A DNA stretch of 64,000 bases, from NCBI GenBank assembly GCA_017622495.1, contig JAGAQY010000002.1, positions 1 to 64,000 of the forward strand, written 5' to 3'. Source of the DNA: Bacteroidaceae bacterium. GTDB taxonomy: Bacteria > Bacteroidota > Bacteroidia > Bacteroidales > Bacteroidaceae. The notes beneath the pieces were generated by a model, which made no database searches, had not been told where the DNA came from, and saw nothing but the letters and a program-made list of their open reading frames with translations. How positions within the stretch are numbered: position 1 is the first letter of the stretch; every line of letters starts with the position of its first letter. Shown piece after piece: positions 40,897 through 50,493 of the stretch. Made by a program: the position numbers and the translations under genes.

Positions 40897-43434
40897 ATGA
40901 AAACCGAAAAACAAATCTTGAGGCGAGGTCGGCGATTGCTGCTTATGGCCGGAGTGCTGTTGGCTGGTGGACTGACATCCTGTACACAGTATGACCTCGA
41001 TGAGCGTACTCCTGACGGTTGGGGATCGAGCATATACAGTTGGCTCGATGAACAAGGGAACTACACCAACACGGTGCGCATGATTGAGGATTTAGGCTAC
41101 AAGAATGTATTGGCCAAGACGGGTTCGAAGACTCTGTTTGTAGCCGATGACGAAGCCTACAATCGTTTCTATCAGGCCAACTCATGGGGTGTGACCTGCT
41201 ATGACGACCTCTCTGAGTCGCAAAAGAAGCTCTTGCTCTTTGGCGCTATGCTTGACAACTCCATGCAGCTGAGTATGCTGCCCAGTATTCAGGGAACACC
41301 GCCTATTGAGGGTGAGTGTATGCGTCGTTTTGCTTCGAGCACAGCTTTTGATTCGGTTCCAGTGCTGACAGCAGAGTATATGCCCGACAACCGCTATTGG
41401 AAATACTATCGTGAGCGTAGCGAACCTATGGTATGCTTCTCGGACAATTCGGTAGTACCCTTGCTCTTCTTTATCGAAAAGCAGTTGTCGAACAAGAATA
41501 TTACCAATGACGACTATGATTTCCTTTTTAACTACACTACACACCGTAAGCCTGGTGACGCCAGTGTGAATGGCATACAAGTGGAGCAGGGTAATATCAA
41601 GTGCTCTAACGGATTTATACACAAGACTGCCGAGGTGGTGACTCCGCTTCCCAATATGGCCGACGTGATAGCTTCGAAGCCCAATGCAGATATGTATAAC
41701 CGCTTGCTTGAGCGCTACTGTGCACCCTATCCTGACCGCGAGGGGTCGATTACACGTCAGTACAATTATGAATATGATGCTAACGTAGATACTGTATTCA
41801 TCAAGCGCTTCTTCTCGGAAAAGTCACAGGGCGGACTCTCCTTGATACAGACTCCTGCAGGAAAGGCGGTCAATGGTACACTCAAGTATGACCCTGCATG
41901 GAACGCATATTATGCCGGTCTCAATGACCAAGGCGGTAATATTGCCTTGCAAAAGGATATGGCCGTGATGATGGTGCCCAGTGATGACGCGATGAACAGA
42001 TATTGGGAAGAGGGTGCCGGTAAGGTGCTGAGAGACTATTACGGTACATGGGACAATGTGCCTGATGATGTAATCTCAAAACTGATCAATGTGAATATGC
42101 TCAGTTCGTTCATCTCATCTGTGCCTTCGAAGTTTGACAACATCTTGAACGATGCCAATGACCCGATGGGTGTAGACATTGCTGATATCGACTCCGTATA
42201 TCTCGCATGTAATGGTGCCATATACTTGACCAACAAGGTATATTCGCCCACTGCATACATCAGTGTATCTTTCCCTGCACTTATCAATGAGACGATGCGC
42301 ATATTGTATTGGGGTATCGAGCAGTTGCAGTATGATGTATACCTCAACTCTCTTAATACCTATTATAGCTTCTTCATTCCTACCAACAATTCTTTGCTCG
42401 AGTACATCGACCCGGTATCGTATGGTAAGAGTAAGACACAGCTCTATCGCTTCTACTATGACAAGACAAAGGTAAACAAGGATGAGCGTGTATGGGCAAG
42501 TATCTGGAATTATGATGCTGAGACAGGTATGTTGCTTGACAGTGTAGGCAAGACTACTGATGTGAATGTAATCAAGAATCGCCTGAAAGATATTCTTGAG
42601 ACGCACATCGTGATTGGTGACATCGAGGACGGACATACCTATTATCGTACTAAGGGAGGAACTGAAATACGTGTCAACAATGTGGCGGCTGGTGCCAATG
42701 GAATGACCGTTGAGGGCAGTTACCAGATCAATGAAGGTCAGCCTTTGGCTGTATCTACGATTTATGACCAGACTCAGGGTAATGGTAAGAGTTATATCCT
42801 CGACGGACAACCCATCTTGGGTACTCGCATGACTGTGCACGACATATTGGCCAGCAGAGAAGAATTCTCTGAATTCTATAACCTGATGCTCGGTAGTGGC
42901 CTGTTTGAGGTAATCCATAATAACCGCAATGCTTGTGGCGGTACCAATGTGTCGGTGTTCAATACCTATCACTACACTATTTATGTACCGACAAATGAGA
43001 GTATCCAGCAATTGCAAGCCAAGGGTGAACTCTCATCATGGGATATCGTAGCTCACCATGAAGAGATGGGTAACCTGGCTGCCAAGTCACGTGACTCACT
43101 GGCTATAGTCAACTTCTTGCGTTACCATATACAGGACAATGCACTGTTTATTGGAGCAGCACCAGAAAAGGGTGATTATGAAACAGCCATCATTGACCCG
43201 TCAACCAAACGATTCTATCGTATCTCTGCCGAGTCGACAGGTGATGCCATTACTTTGCGTGACAACTCAGGCGAATATAGTCACGTATTGACCTCGGATG
43301 AGAGTCTCTACAACCTGATGGCCAGAGAGTATCAATATAATAATAAGGATGCCGCAGTTGCCAATATGATAGAAACATCATCATCTGCTGTAATTCATCT
43401 TATCGACAGACCCTTGTCTTATAAGAAGAAATAA
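40897..43434 (+). CDS. Multi-FAS1 (fasciclin) domain lipoprotein
   Basis: The 845-residue lipoprotein begins with a signal peptide and lipobox (LLAGGLTSC) followed by acidic residues, consistent with surface export. Four segments with the FAS1 F-x-P-T/S-D/N-x-A signature occur near residues 80 (TLFVADDEAYNRF), 358 (MMVPSDDAMNRYW), 491 (FFIPTNNSLLEYI) and 694 (IYVPTNESIQQL). FAS1 domains are adhesion or ligand-binding folds. This is the first gene of a seven-gene operon with two SusC/SusD pairs. The operon has no enzyme, so the protein is probably a surface ligand-binding or scaffold partner of the SusC/D pump; ligand unknown. Confidence 0.82.
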   Translation: MKTEKQILRRGRRLLLMAGVLLAGGLTSCTQYDLDERTPDGWGSSIYSWLDEQGNYTNTVRMIEDLGYKNVLAKTGSKTLFVADDEAYNRFYQANSWGVTCYDDLSESQKKLLLFGAMLDNSMQLSMLPSIQGTPPIEGECMRRFASSTAFDSVPVLTAEYMPDNRYWKYYRERSEPMVCFSDNSVVPLLFFIEKQLSNKNITNDDYDFLFNYTTHRKPGDASVNGIQVEQGNIKCSNGFIHKTAEVVTPLPNMADVIASKPNADMYNRLLERYCAPYPDREGSITRQYNYEYDANVDTVFIKRFFSEKSQGGLSLIQTPAGKAVNGTLKYDPAWNAYYAGLNDQGGNIALQKDMAVMMVPSDDAMNRYWEEGAGKVLRDYYGTWDNVPDDVISKLINVNMLSSFISSVPSKFDNILNDANDPMGVDIADIDSVYLACNGAIYLTNKVYSPTAYISVSFPALINETMRILYWGIEQLQYDVYLNSLNTYYSFFIPTNNSLLEYIDPVSYGKSKTQLYRFYYDKTKVNKDERVWASIWNYDAETGMLLDSVGKTTDVNVIKNRLKDILETHIVIGDIEDGHTYYRTKGGTEIRVNNVAAGANGMTVEGSYQINEGQPLAVSTIYDQTQGNGKSYILDGQPILGTRMTVHDILASREEFSEFYNLMLGSGLFEVIHNNRNACGGTNVSVFNTYHYTIYVPTNESIQQLQAKGELSSWDIVAHHEEMGNLAAKSRDSLAIVNFLRYHIQDNALFIGAAPEKGDYETAIIDPSTKRFYRISAESTGDAITLRDNSGEYSHVLTSDESLYNLMAREYQYNNKDAAVANMIETSSSAVIHLIDRPLSYKKK

Positions 43435-43472
43435 CCTGCTTAGTGGCATAGATACAAATAAAACTAATAGCT

Positions 43473-46400
43473 ATGAGTACAAGAAGATTAATAAAGATAG
43501 TAGGACTGATAATTGTCACTTGTCAGTTGTCTGTCAGCAGTATATTTGCCCAGAAATCAGGCGATATGATCAGTGGTGTCATCACTGACGAAATGGGTCC
43601 TGTGATGGGTGCCAATGTGGTGGAGATGGATGCTGCCAACCGTATCATTTCTTATGCGGTGACGGATATTAATGGTAACTTCTCGTTCAAACTGAGAAAT
43701 CCGAAGAACTCTCTCCGCGTGACCTATGTGGGATGCAAAACTGTGACGTTGCCCTTCAATAAGTTGAGATATGATATCAGACTGGCCAGTGATAACCAGA
43801 TTGAAGAGGTCGTAATCACATCAAAGAAGCGTACCGAAGGTTCAGGACTTTCTATACCGCTGGACGAGGTGTCTACAGCACGTCAGAGTCTTGAGATGGC
43901 TGAGTTTGAAGGTCTTGCATTGACAACGGTCGACGAGGCTTTGCAAGGACGTATCGCTGGTCTTGACATCGTGTTCAATTCAGGTAACCTGGGAGCAGGT
44001 ACCTCAATGCGTCTGCGTGGTGTGTCAAACATCAATGGTTCGAGCGAACCCCTTATCGTTGTTGATGGCAATGTGCTGGAAACCAATACCGATAACTTTG
44101 ACTTCAACTCAGCTAATGAAGAGTCATTCGCTCAGTTGCTTAATGTAAACCCCGAAGATATCCAGAGCATCTCTGTATTGAAGGACGCTGCTGCAACAGC
44201 TATCTGGGGTTCTCAGGGTGCCAATGGTGTAATCGAAATCAAGACAAAGCGTGGTACACGTGGAAACACGCGCGTAACCTATAGCTATCGACTCACAGGT
44301 ACCTATCAGCCTCAAGGTTATGAGATGCTTAATGGTGATGAGTACACCATGTTGCTCAAGGAGGAGTATTTCAATCCTTCACTTAGCGATGCTACCAGTA
44401 ACATCCCTGAAATCAGCTATCTGTCGTCGGGCTTCTCGGAGCGTCAGATGTATGACAACAATACCGATTGGCTGAGTGCTGTGAAGCAGGTGGGATGGAG
44501 ACAGAATCACTACGTATCACTCAGTGGTGGTGGTGAGAAGGCGCTCTTCCGTATTGGTGCAGGTTATGACAATGAGACCGGATCTATCATCAAGCAGGAG
44601 CTTGACCGATTCACTTCACGTGTGAACCTCGACTACTTCGTGTCAGACCGTATCAAGATTGAAACCAACATCTCTCTGACCTATACCCGGAATCAGAAGA
44701 ATAATGGGGACTTGCTCTCTCTCGCATATGTGCGCATGCCTAACATCTCAATCTATGAGCAGGATAAGGATGGAAATGATCTTCCTGAGTTTTACCACAT
44801 GCAGCCGACTTTGTCATCTGCACTTCGTGACCAGATGATTTCCAATAATAAGAATATCCCGAACCCTGTAGCATTGGCATATCAGGCCAAGAACAACGAG
44901 ACAAGTTACAATATCGACCCTGAGTTTAAGCTCAAATATGATCTTTTAGGTATAGAAGATGGTAAGACACGCTTGAACTATGAGGGTAAGGTGATGTTCA
45001 ATATCTTCAACCGCTATGAAGATCAGTTTATGCCCCTTTCACTCAACACAAAAGGGTGGAATGACAAGGAGAGTAACCGCGCTACTGCCAATTCGTCGAA
45101 GAACTTTGGTGTGACCACAACACATACGCTGACCTTCGTGCCTGTATTCAAGAACCCGGATCACTCACTCTCCATGATGCTTCGCGGACAGCTTACCAGC
45201 GGTCAGTCTACATCGCAGAGTACCGTGACTTCTGGTACGCTGTCAGGACCTATCCATAGTACGGCTGCCAACGGTATCGTCGACGGTATGAATACGGGTA
45301 GTGGACAGTGGAGAAGTATCTACCTTACCTATTCTGCTCACTATGCATATAAGGGACGTTACGTGGCCGACTTCTCGCTCCGTCGTGACGGTACTACCAA
45401 GTTTGGTGCCGACAAGCGTTGGGGTACATTCCCCGCTCTCTCGGTGCGTTGGAATGTTAGCCGCGAACCGTGGTTCAACAAAGCTTTGCCTTGGGTGTCG
45501 ATGTTGTCAATCCGTCCAGGATGGGGTATTGTAGGTAAGCAGCCAGGGTCTGAGTATCTCTACTTCAGTAAGTATGCCATTGGTAAGGGTTATTTAAGTC
45601 AAGGATCAATCTATCCGCAGAATATCCGTATGAAGAATCTGAAATGGGAACAGAAGGAAACCTATAATATAGGTGCCGACTTTGGATTCTTTGATGATAA
45701 GATCAGTGGTAACGTAGAGGTTTATCGTCAGTATACCAGTGACCTGCTGATGCAGAACCGTGGTATTCCTACTTCCTCAGGTTATCCTCATTTGCTGTGG
45801 CAGAATGTAGGTAACATGGAGAATGTAGGTTGGGAGTTCAACTTCAACGGTAACAGTATTGTAAAGGCTGGTAAGTTTGGCATGGACTTCAATGTAACCT
45901 TCGCCAATAATAGGAACAGAGTGACAGCAATGGATGAGACCTGCCTTGCCAGCTTGAACAATGAGTTTGACCGTAACAACGGATCATACCTTTCACGTGT
46001 AGAGCTCAACTACGCATTGGGTAGTATCTATGGATTCCGCTACCTGGGTGTTTATCAATATTCAGACTATTCTGCCGAGGAGGTTCCTGGTGTGAGCGGT
46101 CCCAATGCCCCTGTAGTACGCGACAAGGATGGTATCGTGATTCTTGACGAAAACCAGATGACCAAGCCTATGATGTTCTGTGCAGGCTCGGTAAACTATG
46201 AGTTCCGTGGTGGTGACGCCATCTATGATGATATCAATCACGACGGTACCATTGACGAACTGGATATCGTTTATTTGGGCTCTTCATTGCCTAAGGTGAC
46301 TGGTGGATGGGGCTTCAAACTCAGATGGGGTCGTCTGTCCTGGAACAACCAGTTTAACTTCCGTTATGGCAACAAGATTATCAATAGAGTGCGCATGAAT

Positions 46401-46778
46401 GCCGAGAATATGTATTCTAACAACAATCAGAGCCGCGCTGTCAACTGGCGTTGGCGTGTTGAGGGCGACGATGCACGTATTCCACGTGCTCTCCGTCAGC
46501 ATGGCTACAACTGGCTGGGTAGCGACCGATTCGTTGAAGATGGCTCTTTCATGCGTCTCAACTACTCACAAATCAGTTACTCTTGTCCTGCCAATGAGCT
46601 CAAGCGCTTCGGACTCAATCGTCTCGACTTCTATGTGTCTGCCAATAACCTTTTCTGCTTGACCAACTATTCCGGTTCGGATCCTGAAGTAGGTTATGGT
46701 GGCTTGGGTATCGTGACCGACAATGCACAGACTCCTCGTGCCAAGTCGTTTACTGCAGGTGTGACAATCGGATTCTAA
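43473..46778 (+). CDS. SusC/RagA-type TonB-dependent outer membrane transporter (first)
   Basis: The 1101-residue protein has a signal peptide, a CarboxypepD_reg-like domain (residues 30-110, SGVITDEMGPVMGANVVEMD), a plug domain (RLRGVSNINGSSEPLIVVDGNV, SISVLKDAAATAIWGSQGANG) and a 22-strand-type beta-barrel ending in SFTAGVTIGF. SusC proteins import substrates captured by the SusD partner, encoded 33 bases downstream. The first FAS1 lipoprotein gene ends 38 bases upstream. A short 7-bp-period stretch lies in the signal-peptide codons (43516-43536). Substrate class cannot be read from the sequence. Confidence 0.95.
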   Translation: MSTRRLIKIVGLIIVTCQLSVSSIFAQKSGDMISGVITDEMGPVMGANVVEMDAANRIISYAVTDINGNFSFKLRNPKNSLRVTYVGCKTVTLPFNKLRYDIRLASDNQIEEVVITSKKRTEGSGLSIPLDEVSTARQSLEMAEFEGLALTTVDEALQGRIAGLDIVFNSGNLGAGTSMRLRGVSNINGSSEPLIVVDGNVLETNTDNFDFNSANEESFAQLLNVNPEDIQSISVLKDAAATAIWGSQGANGVIEIKTKRGTRGNTRVTYSYRLTGTYQPQGYEMLNGDEYTMLLKEEYFNPSLSDATSNIPEISYLSSGFSERQMYDNNTDWLSAVKQVGWRQNHYVSLSGGGEKALFRIGAGYDNETGSIIKQELDRFTSRVNLDYFVSDRIKIETNISLTYTRNQKNNGDLLSLAYVRMPNISIYEQDKDGNDLPEFYHMQPTLSSALRDQMISNNKNIPNPVALAYQAKNNETSYNIDPEFKLKYDLLGIEDGKTRLNYEGKVMFNIFNRYEDQFMPLSLNTKGWNDKESNRATANSSKNFGVTTTHTLTFVPVFKNPDHSLSMMLRGQLTSGQSTSQSTVTSGTLSGPIHSTAANGIVDGMNTGSGQWRSIYLTYSAHYAYKGRYVADFSLRRDGTTKFGADKRWGTFPALSVRWNVSREPWFNKALPWVSMLSIRPGWGIVGKQPGSEYLYFSKYAIGKGYLSQGSIYPQNIRMKNLKWEQKETYNIGADFGFFDDKISGNVEVYRQYTSDLLMQNRGIPTSSGYPHLLWQNVGNMENVGWEFNFNGNSIVKAGKFGMDFNVTFANNRNRVTAMDETCLASLNNEFDRNNGSYLSRVELNYALGSIYGFRYLGVYQYSDYSAEEVPGVSGPNAPVVRDKDGIVILDENQMTKPMMFCAGSVNYEFRGGDAIYDDINHDGTIDELDIVYLGSSLPKVTGGWGFKLRWGRLSWNNQFNFRYGNKIINRVRMNAENMYSNNNQSRAVNWRWRVEGDDARIPRALRQHGYNWLGSDRFVEDGSFMRLNYSQISYSCPANELKRFGLNRLDFYVSANNLFCLTNYSGSDPEVGYGGLGIVTDNAQTPRAKSFTAGVTIGF

Positions 46779-46811
46779 ATAGTAAGTAAAATGTAATTAG
46801 AACTAAATATT

Positions 46812-48497
46812 ATGATTACTAAAGTAAGAAATATAGCATGCGCCTTATGTGCGACCTTCGCTTTTACAGGGTGCGATGGTTTCTTGGAGATTCTGCCGAT
46901 GAACGAGGTGGTACTTGAGAACTATTGGACTGAGAAGGGTGACGTGGTCAGTGTACTTAACAGCTGTTATGAGACATTGGAGACCGAAGACTGTCTGGTA
47001 CGCATGGGTGTATGGGGTGAGATGAGATCCGACAACTTGAAAATCGGTACCAACGTCCCCAACGAGATCAATGAAATCTTGAAAGAGAATCTGCTGCCAT
47101 CGAATTCGATGTGTAGCTGGGCAAGATTCTACGAAGCTATCAACCGTTGTAATATTGTATGTCATTACGCCCCTCAGGTACAGGAGATCGACCCTAACTA
47201 TACCGAGAGTGAGATGAAAGCCAATATCGCAGAGGCTACAGCAATCCGTGCTTTGTGCTATTTCTATCTCATACGTACGTTCCGCGATGTGCCCTACACA
47301 ACCACTCCCAGTATTGACGACTCGCAGACTTACATTATCCCTGCTACACCATTTGATGTAGTGATAGATACACTGATTACCGATTTGGAGCGAGTACAGT
47401 ACGATGCTGTTCGCCGTTATTATCTCGATGACAGCTACAGTGCTTATCATAACTCCAGTAAGATTACGCGTACAGCCATACATGCTCTGTTGGCCGACCT
47501 CTATTTGTGGAAGGGCGACTGGGACAATAGTATCAAGTATTGCGACCTGGTACTCGACTTCAAGCGTCAGCAGTATGAAGAGATGCTCGATCGTGAAGGT
47601 AATGTAAATGATATTGCCCTCTTTGGTGATATACCTATGATCTTGGACAAGCCCGAGGGTGAGGTTCTATGTGGACATTCATACGATGAGATCTTTGGCA
47701 AGGGCAATTCCTTCGAAAGCATCTTTGAACTCTACTTTGCTACCAATCAGCAGCAGTCAAACAAGTGGGTAGATGATTATTATGGAAATGCCAGAGGTGA
47801 GATGAACGGACGTCTTACAGTGCCTGACTTCCTACGCAAAGATGTGGCTCAGGGTACCAATGAGGTGTTTAAGAAGACCGATGCTCGTGCTTATTCAACC
47901 ACTGAGATGGATAACTCAACCTACTTCATCCGTAAGTATGTGCATTATGATGTAGATTTTACCACTCAAAACATCAACACAGAGAAGGACCTGAAGTTTG
48001 AGGTAACCTATAGTTCTGGAAATCCCAACTGGATTATCTATCGCCTGACCGATATGATGCTTATCAAGGCTGAAGCACTTATCCAGAAGGGTCCGGAATA
48101 CTATACAGAGGCTTTCATGCTTATCAACTATGTGAACAAACGTGCCAATGACGTGACTACCACCTCTCGTGGCGATACGTTGAAACTCAAGGATTATACT
48201 GAATCAAAGGTGCAGATGGAAGAGCTTCTGTTGGCCGAGCGTCAACGTGAGTTTATGTTTGAAGGCAAACGTTGGTTTGACCTCGTACGTATAGCACGTC
48301 GTGATGGGAACAACAATCGTCTTGTTACTCTGGCTACACGTAAGTATATTGAGAATATCAATGCTATCAAGATCAAGTTGGCCAACCCCGACATCATCTA
48401 TTTCCCCTATGCCAAGAGTGAGCTCAAGGTGAATCCGTTGCTCAAGCAGAATCCTGCATACGGTCATGATGAGGACTCTGAGCTGACAACCAAGTAG
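46812..48497 (+). CDS. SusD/RagB-type surface lipoprotein (first)
   Basis: The 561-residue lipoprotein has a lipobox (AFTGC) after a short signal peptide. It then has the SusD TPR-rich fold, with the early motif FLEILPMNEVVLENYW, EATAIRALCYFYLIRTFRDVP near residue 140, and the C-terminal RQREFMFEGKRWFDLVRIAR typical of SusD/RagB. It would bind substrate at the surface and close over the SusC encoded 33 bases upstream. A FAS1 lipoprotein gene begins 39 bases downstream, within the same operon. Confidence 0.94.
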   Translation: MITKVRNIACALCATFAFTGCDGFLEILPMNEVVLENYWTEKGDVVSVLNSCYETLETEDCLVRMGVWGEMRSDNLKIGTNVPNEINEILKENLLPSNSMCSWARFYEAINRCNIVCHYAPQVQEIDPNYTESEMKANIAEATAIRALCYFYLIRTFRDVPYTTTPSIDDSQTYIIPATPFDVVIDTLITDLERVQYDAVRRYYLDDSYSAYHNSSKITRTAIHALLADLYLWKGDWDNSIKYCDLVLDFKRQQYEEMLDREGNVNDIALFGDIPMILDKPEGEVLCGHSYDEIFGKGNSFESIFELYFATNQQQSNKWVDDYYGNARGEMNGRLTVPDFLRKDVAQGTNEVFKKTDARAYSTTEMDNSTYFIRKYVHYDVDFTTQNINTEKDLKFEVTYSSGNPNWIIYRLTDMMLIKAEALIQKGPEYYTEAFMLINYVNKRANDVTTTSRGDTLKLKDYTESKVQMEELLLAERQREFMFEGKRWFDLVRIARRDGNNNRLVTLATRKYIENINAIKIKLANPDIIYFPYAKSELKVNPLLKQNPAYGHDEDSELTTK

Positions 48498-48536
48498 CAG
48501 TATGTAATGTGTTGAATTTGTCTAAATGAAAAGATT

Positions 48537-50462
48537 ATGAAGACCAAGTATAAATATCTAATACCCGTTATCTGTCTCATAGGCAGCATGACGGCATGTG
48601 TAGACAATGATGATGTGGTGGTTAACTATTATGCTTCCACTAAGGTTACTGCCGCCGGATATTTGGAAGAGAATACCGAGGTGTTCAGTGATTTTATCGA
48701 TATCCTGAAGCGCACACCCTATTATTCACTGCTGTCTACATACGGTGAGTTTACCCTCTTTGCACCTACCAACGATGCCATAGGCACTTACGTAGAGGCT
48801 AATGGATTTGGCTCAGTGGATGCTATCCCTACAACCACTTGCGATACACTTGCACGTACACACATCATTAAGAAAGGTGCTTTCTTTACGACCGATATCA
48901 GCGAAGGTGCTTTGCCTGAGTTGAATATGAACGATGCCTATATCGTATTGTCAAGTGACTCGGATATCTATAACAACAATGCGCTTGTATATTATATTAA
49001 TAAGAACGCGCGCGTGATAGAGTATGATGACTCTGTGACCAATGGTGTAGTGCATGTGCTGAACAATGTGATTACTCCTGCCAACATGCTTTTGGCCGAC
49101 AAGATTGCTGAAGATACCACGTTGACAATCTTCTCTGAGGCGCTATACCTCACTGGCATGGCCGACTCGCTGGTCAACTATATCGACTATACTTATTCGT
49201 GCAGTGAAGACTCGGTACATACTGGTGTGATGGTGCGCTGTACATCAGGTTCGGCACTCTATACCCGTTCGTACTGGCCTGAGAAACGCTACTTCAAGTA
49301 TACAGCTTTCGTAGAGCCTGATGAAGTATATCATAAATATGGTATATATACCATCGATGACCTGGCTGCCTACGCAAAGCAGATTTATGATGAGACATAT
49401 CCCGAGGATGCAGGTCTGTATGATGATGACTTTACCCACCGTAAGAACCCGCTGAACCGCTTCGTGAGCTATCACCTATTGCCGCGTATTGGCCAGTACA
49501 ACAGCTGGGTACAGTCTGGTGACCTGAGACAACACTGCTGGTATACCTCTTTGACTGACCCCGAAGAGTTCTATGAGACGATGTGTCCGGGTACCATCAT
49601 GCGTTTTGCTGGTCCGTCGGCTGGTCTTTTCATCAACCGTAAAGGCCTTCAGAACAATGCCAAAGTGCGTGGCGTGAAGGTACTCTCACCCTCTGAGTCA
49701 GGCTCTACTGACCAGAATGCGCTGAATGGTGTATATCACTATCTTGATGATATCTTGGCCTACACGACACAGGTGCGTGACGAGGTGCTCAACTGTCGTG
49801 TACGTATTGATGCTACCACACTGAGTCCCGACTTCATGAACTGTAATGGTCGTGGTCGTTATGGCGAGGATATCCTTACTGGATTCAAGAATGAGTATAT
49901 CTCAAACTGGCGCGTAAGCGATGAAACTTATGTAGGTGTACACAGTGATGTGGGTTATTGGAACTCCTACTATGCCAATGCCGTTTGTATCAGTGGCGTG
50001 TTTGATGTGGCATTCAAGTTGCCTCCTGTGCCGTCAGGTACCTATGAGATACGTTTGGGCTATACAGTAGGTGATGAGCGTGGTGTAGTACAGGTTTACC
50101 TCAACAACGAACCTTGCGGTATCCCCGTTGACCTTCGCGTATATGGTGGTGACCCTACTATCGGTTGGGTTGAGGATACCGATGATACCGAGGAGAATAC
50201 AGCCAATGATAAGGCTATGCACAACCGTGGTTACATGAAGGCTATGGATAGCTATCGTCCTTGGGATGCAGCCGGTCCATTGCGTAACAACAACTGGAAC
50301 TTGCGCCGCGTGCTCACTACCCAGTATCTTGATCCCAATGAGACCTATTACTTGCGTTTCCGTCAAGTATTGGATGATCCTCAACGCTATTGGTCGTTTG
50401 ACTATATTGAGATTTGCCCCAAGAGTGTATATGGAAGCCCTGAAGGTGAAGACACACATTGA
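48537..50462 (+). CDS. FAS1 domain lipoprotein with C-terminal beta-sandwich
   Basis: The 641-residue lipoprotein has a lipobox (GSMTAC) followed by acidic residues (VDNDD). A FAS1 domain spans about 40-190 (FTLFAPTNDAIGTY near residue 73, GVVHVLNNVITP near 165), and a second, more diverged FAS1-like region spans about 200-420 (NPLNRFVSYHLLPRIG; GVYHYLDDILAY). The C-terminal part (420-635) looks like a carbohydrate-binding-type beta-sandwich (VPSGTYEIRLGYT, GVVQVYLNNEPCGIPVDL, RYWSFDYIEICPKS). It lies 39 bases after susD and 31 before the next FAS1 gene. The fused sandwich suggests glycan or protein binding; the ligand is unknown. Confidence 0.8.
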   Translation: MKTKYKYLIPVICLIGSMTACVDNDDVVVNYYASTKVTAAGYLEENTEVFSDFIDILKRTPYYSLLSTYGEFTLFAPTNDAIGTYVEANGFGSVDAIPTTTCDTLARTHIIKKGAFFTTDISEGALPELNMNDAYIVLSSDSDIYNNNALVYYINKNARVIEYDDSVTNGVVHVLNNVITPANMLLADKIAEDTTLTIFSEALYLTGMADSLVNYIDYTYSCSEDSVHTGVMVRCTSGSALYTRSYWPEKRYFKYTAFVEPDEVYHKYGIYTIDDLAAYAKQIYDETYPEDAGLYDDDFTHRKNPLNRFVSYHLLPRIGQYNSWVQSGDLRQHCWYTSLTDPEEFYETMCPGTIMRFAGPSAGLFINRKGLQNNAKVRGVKVLSPSESGSTDQNALNGVYHYLDDILAYTTQVRDEVLNCRVRIDATTLSPDFMNCNGRGRYGEDILTGFKNEYISNWRVSDETYVGVHSDVGYWNSYYANAVCISGVFDVAFKLPPVPSGTYEIRLGYTVGDERGVVQVYLNNEPCGIPVDLRVYGGDPTIGWVEDTDDTEENTANDKAMHNRGYMKAMDSYRPWDAAGPLRNNNWNLRRVLTTQYLDPNETYYLRFRQVLDDPQRYWSFDYIEICPKSVYGSPEGEDTH

Positions 50463-50493
50463 TTCTAATTGATAACGAATAATAGATAGTATT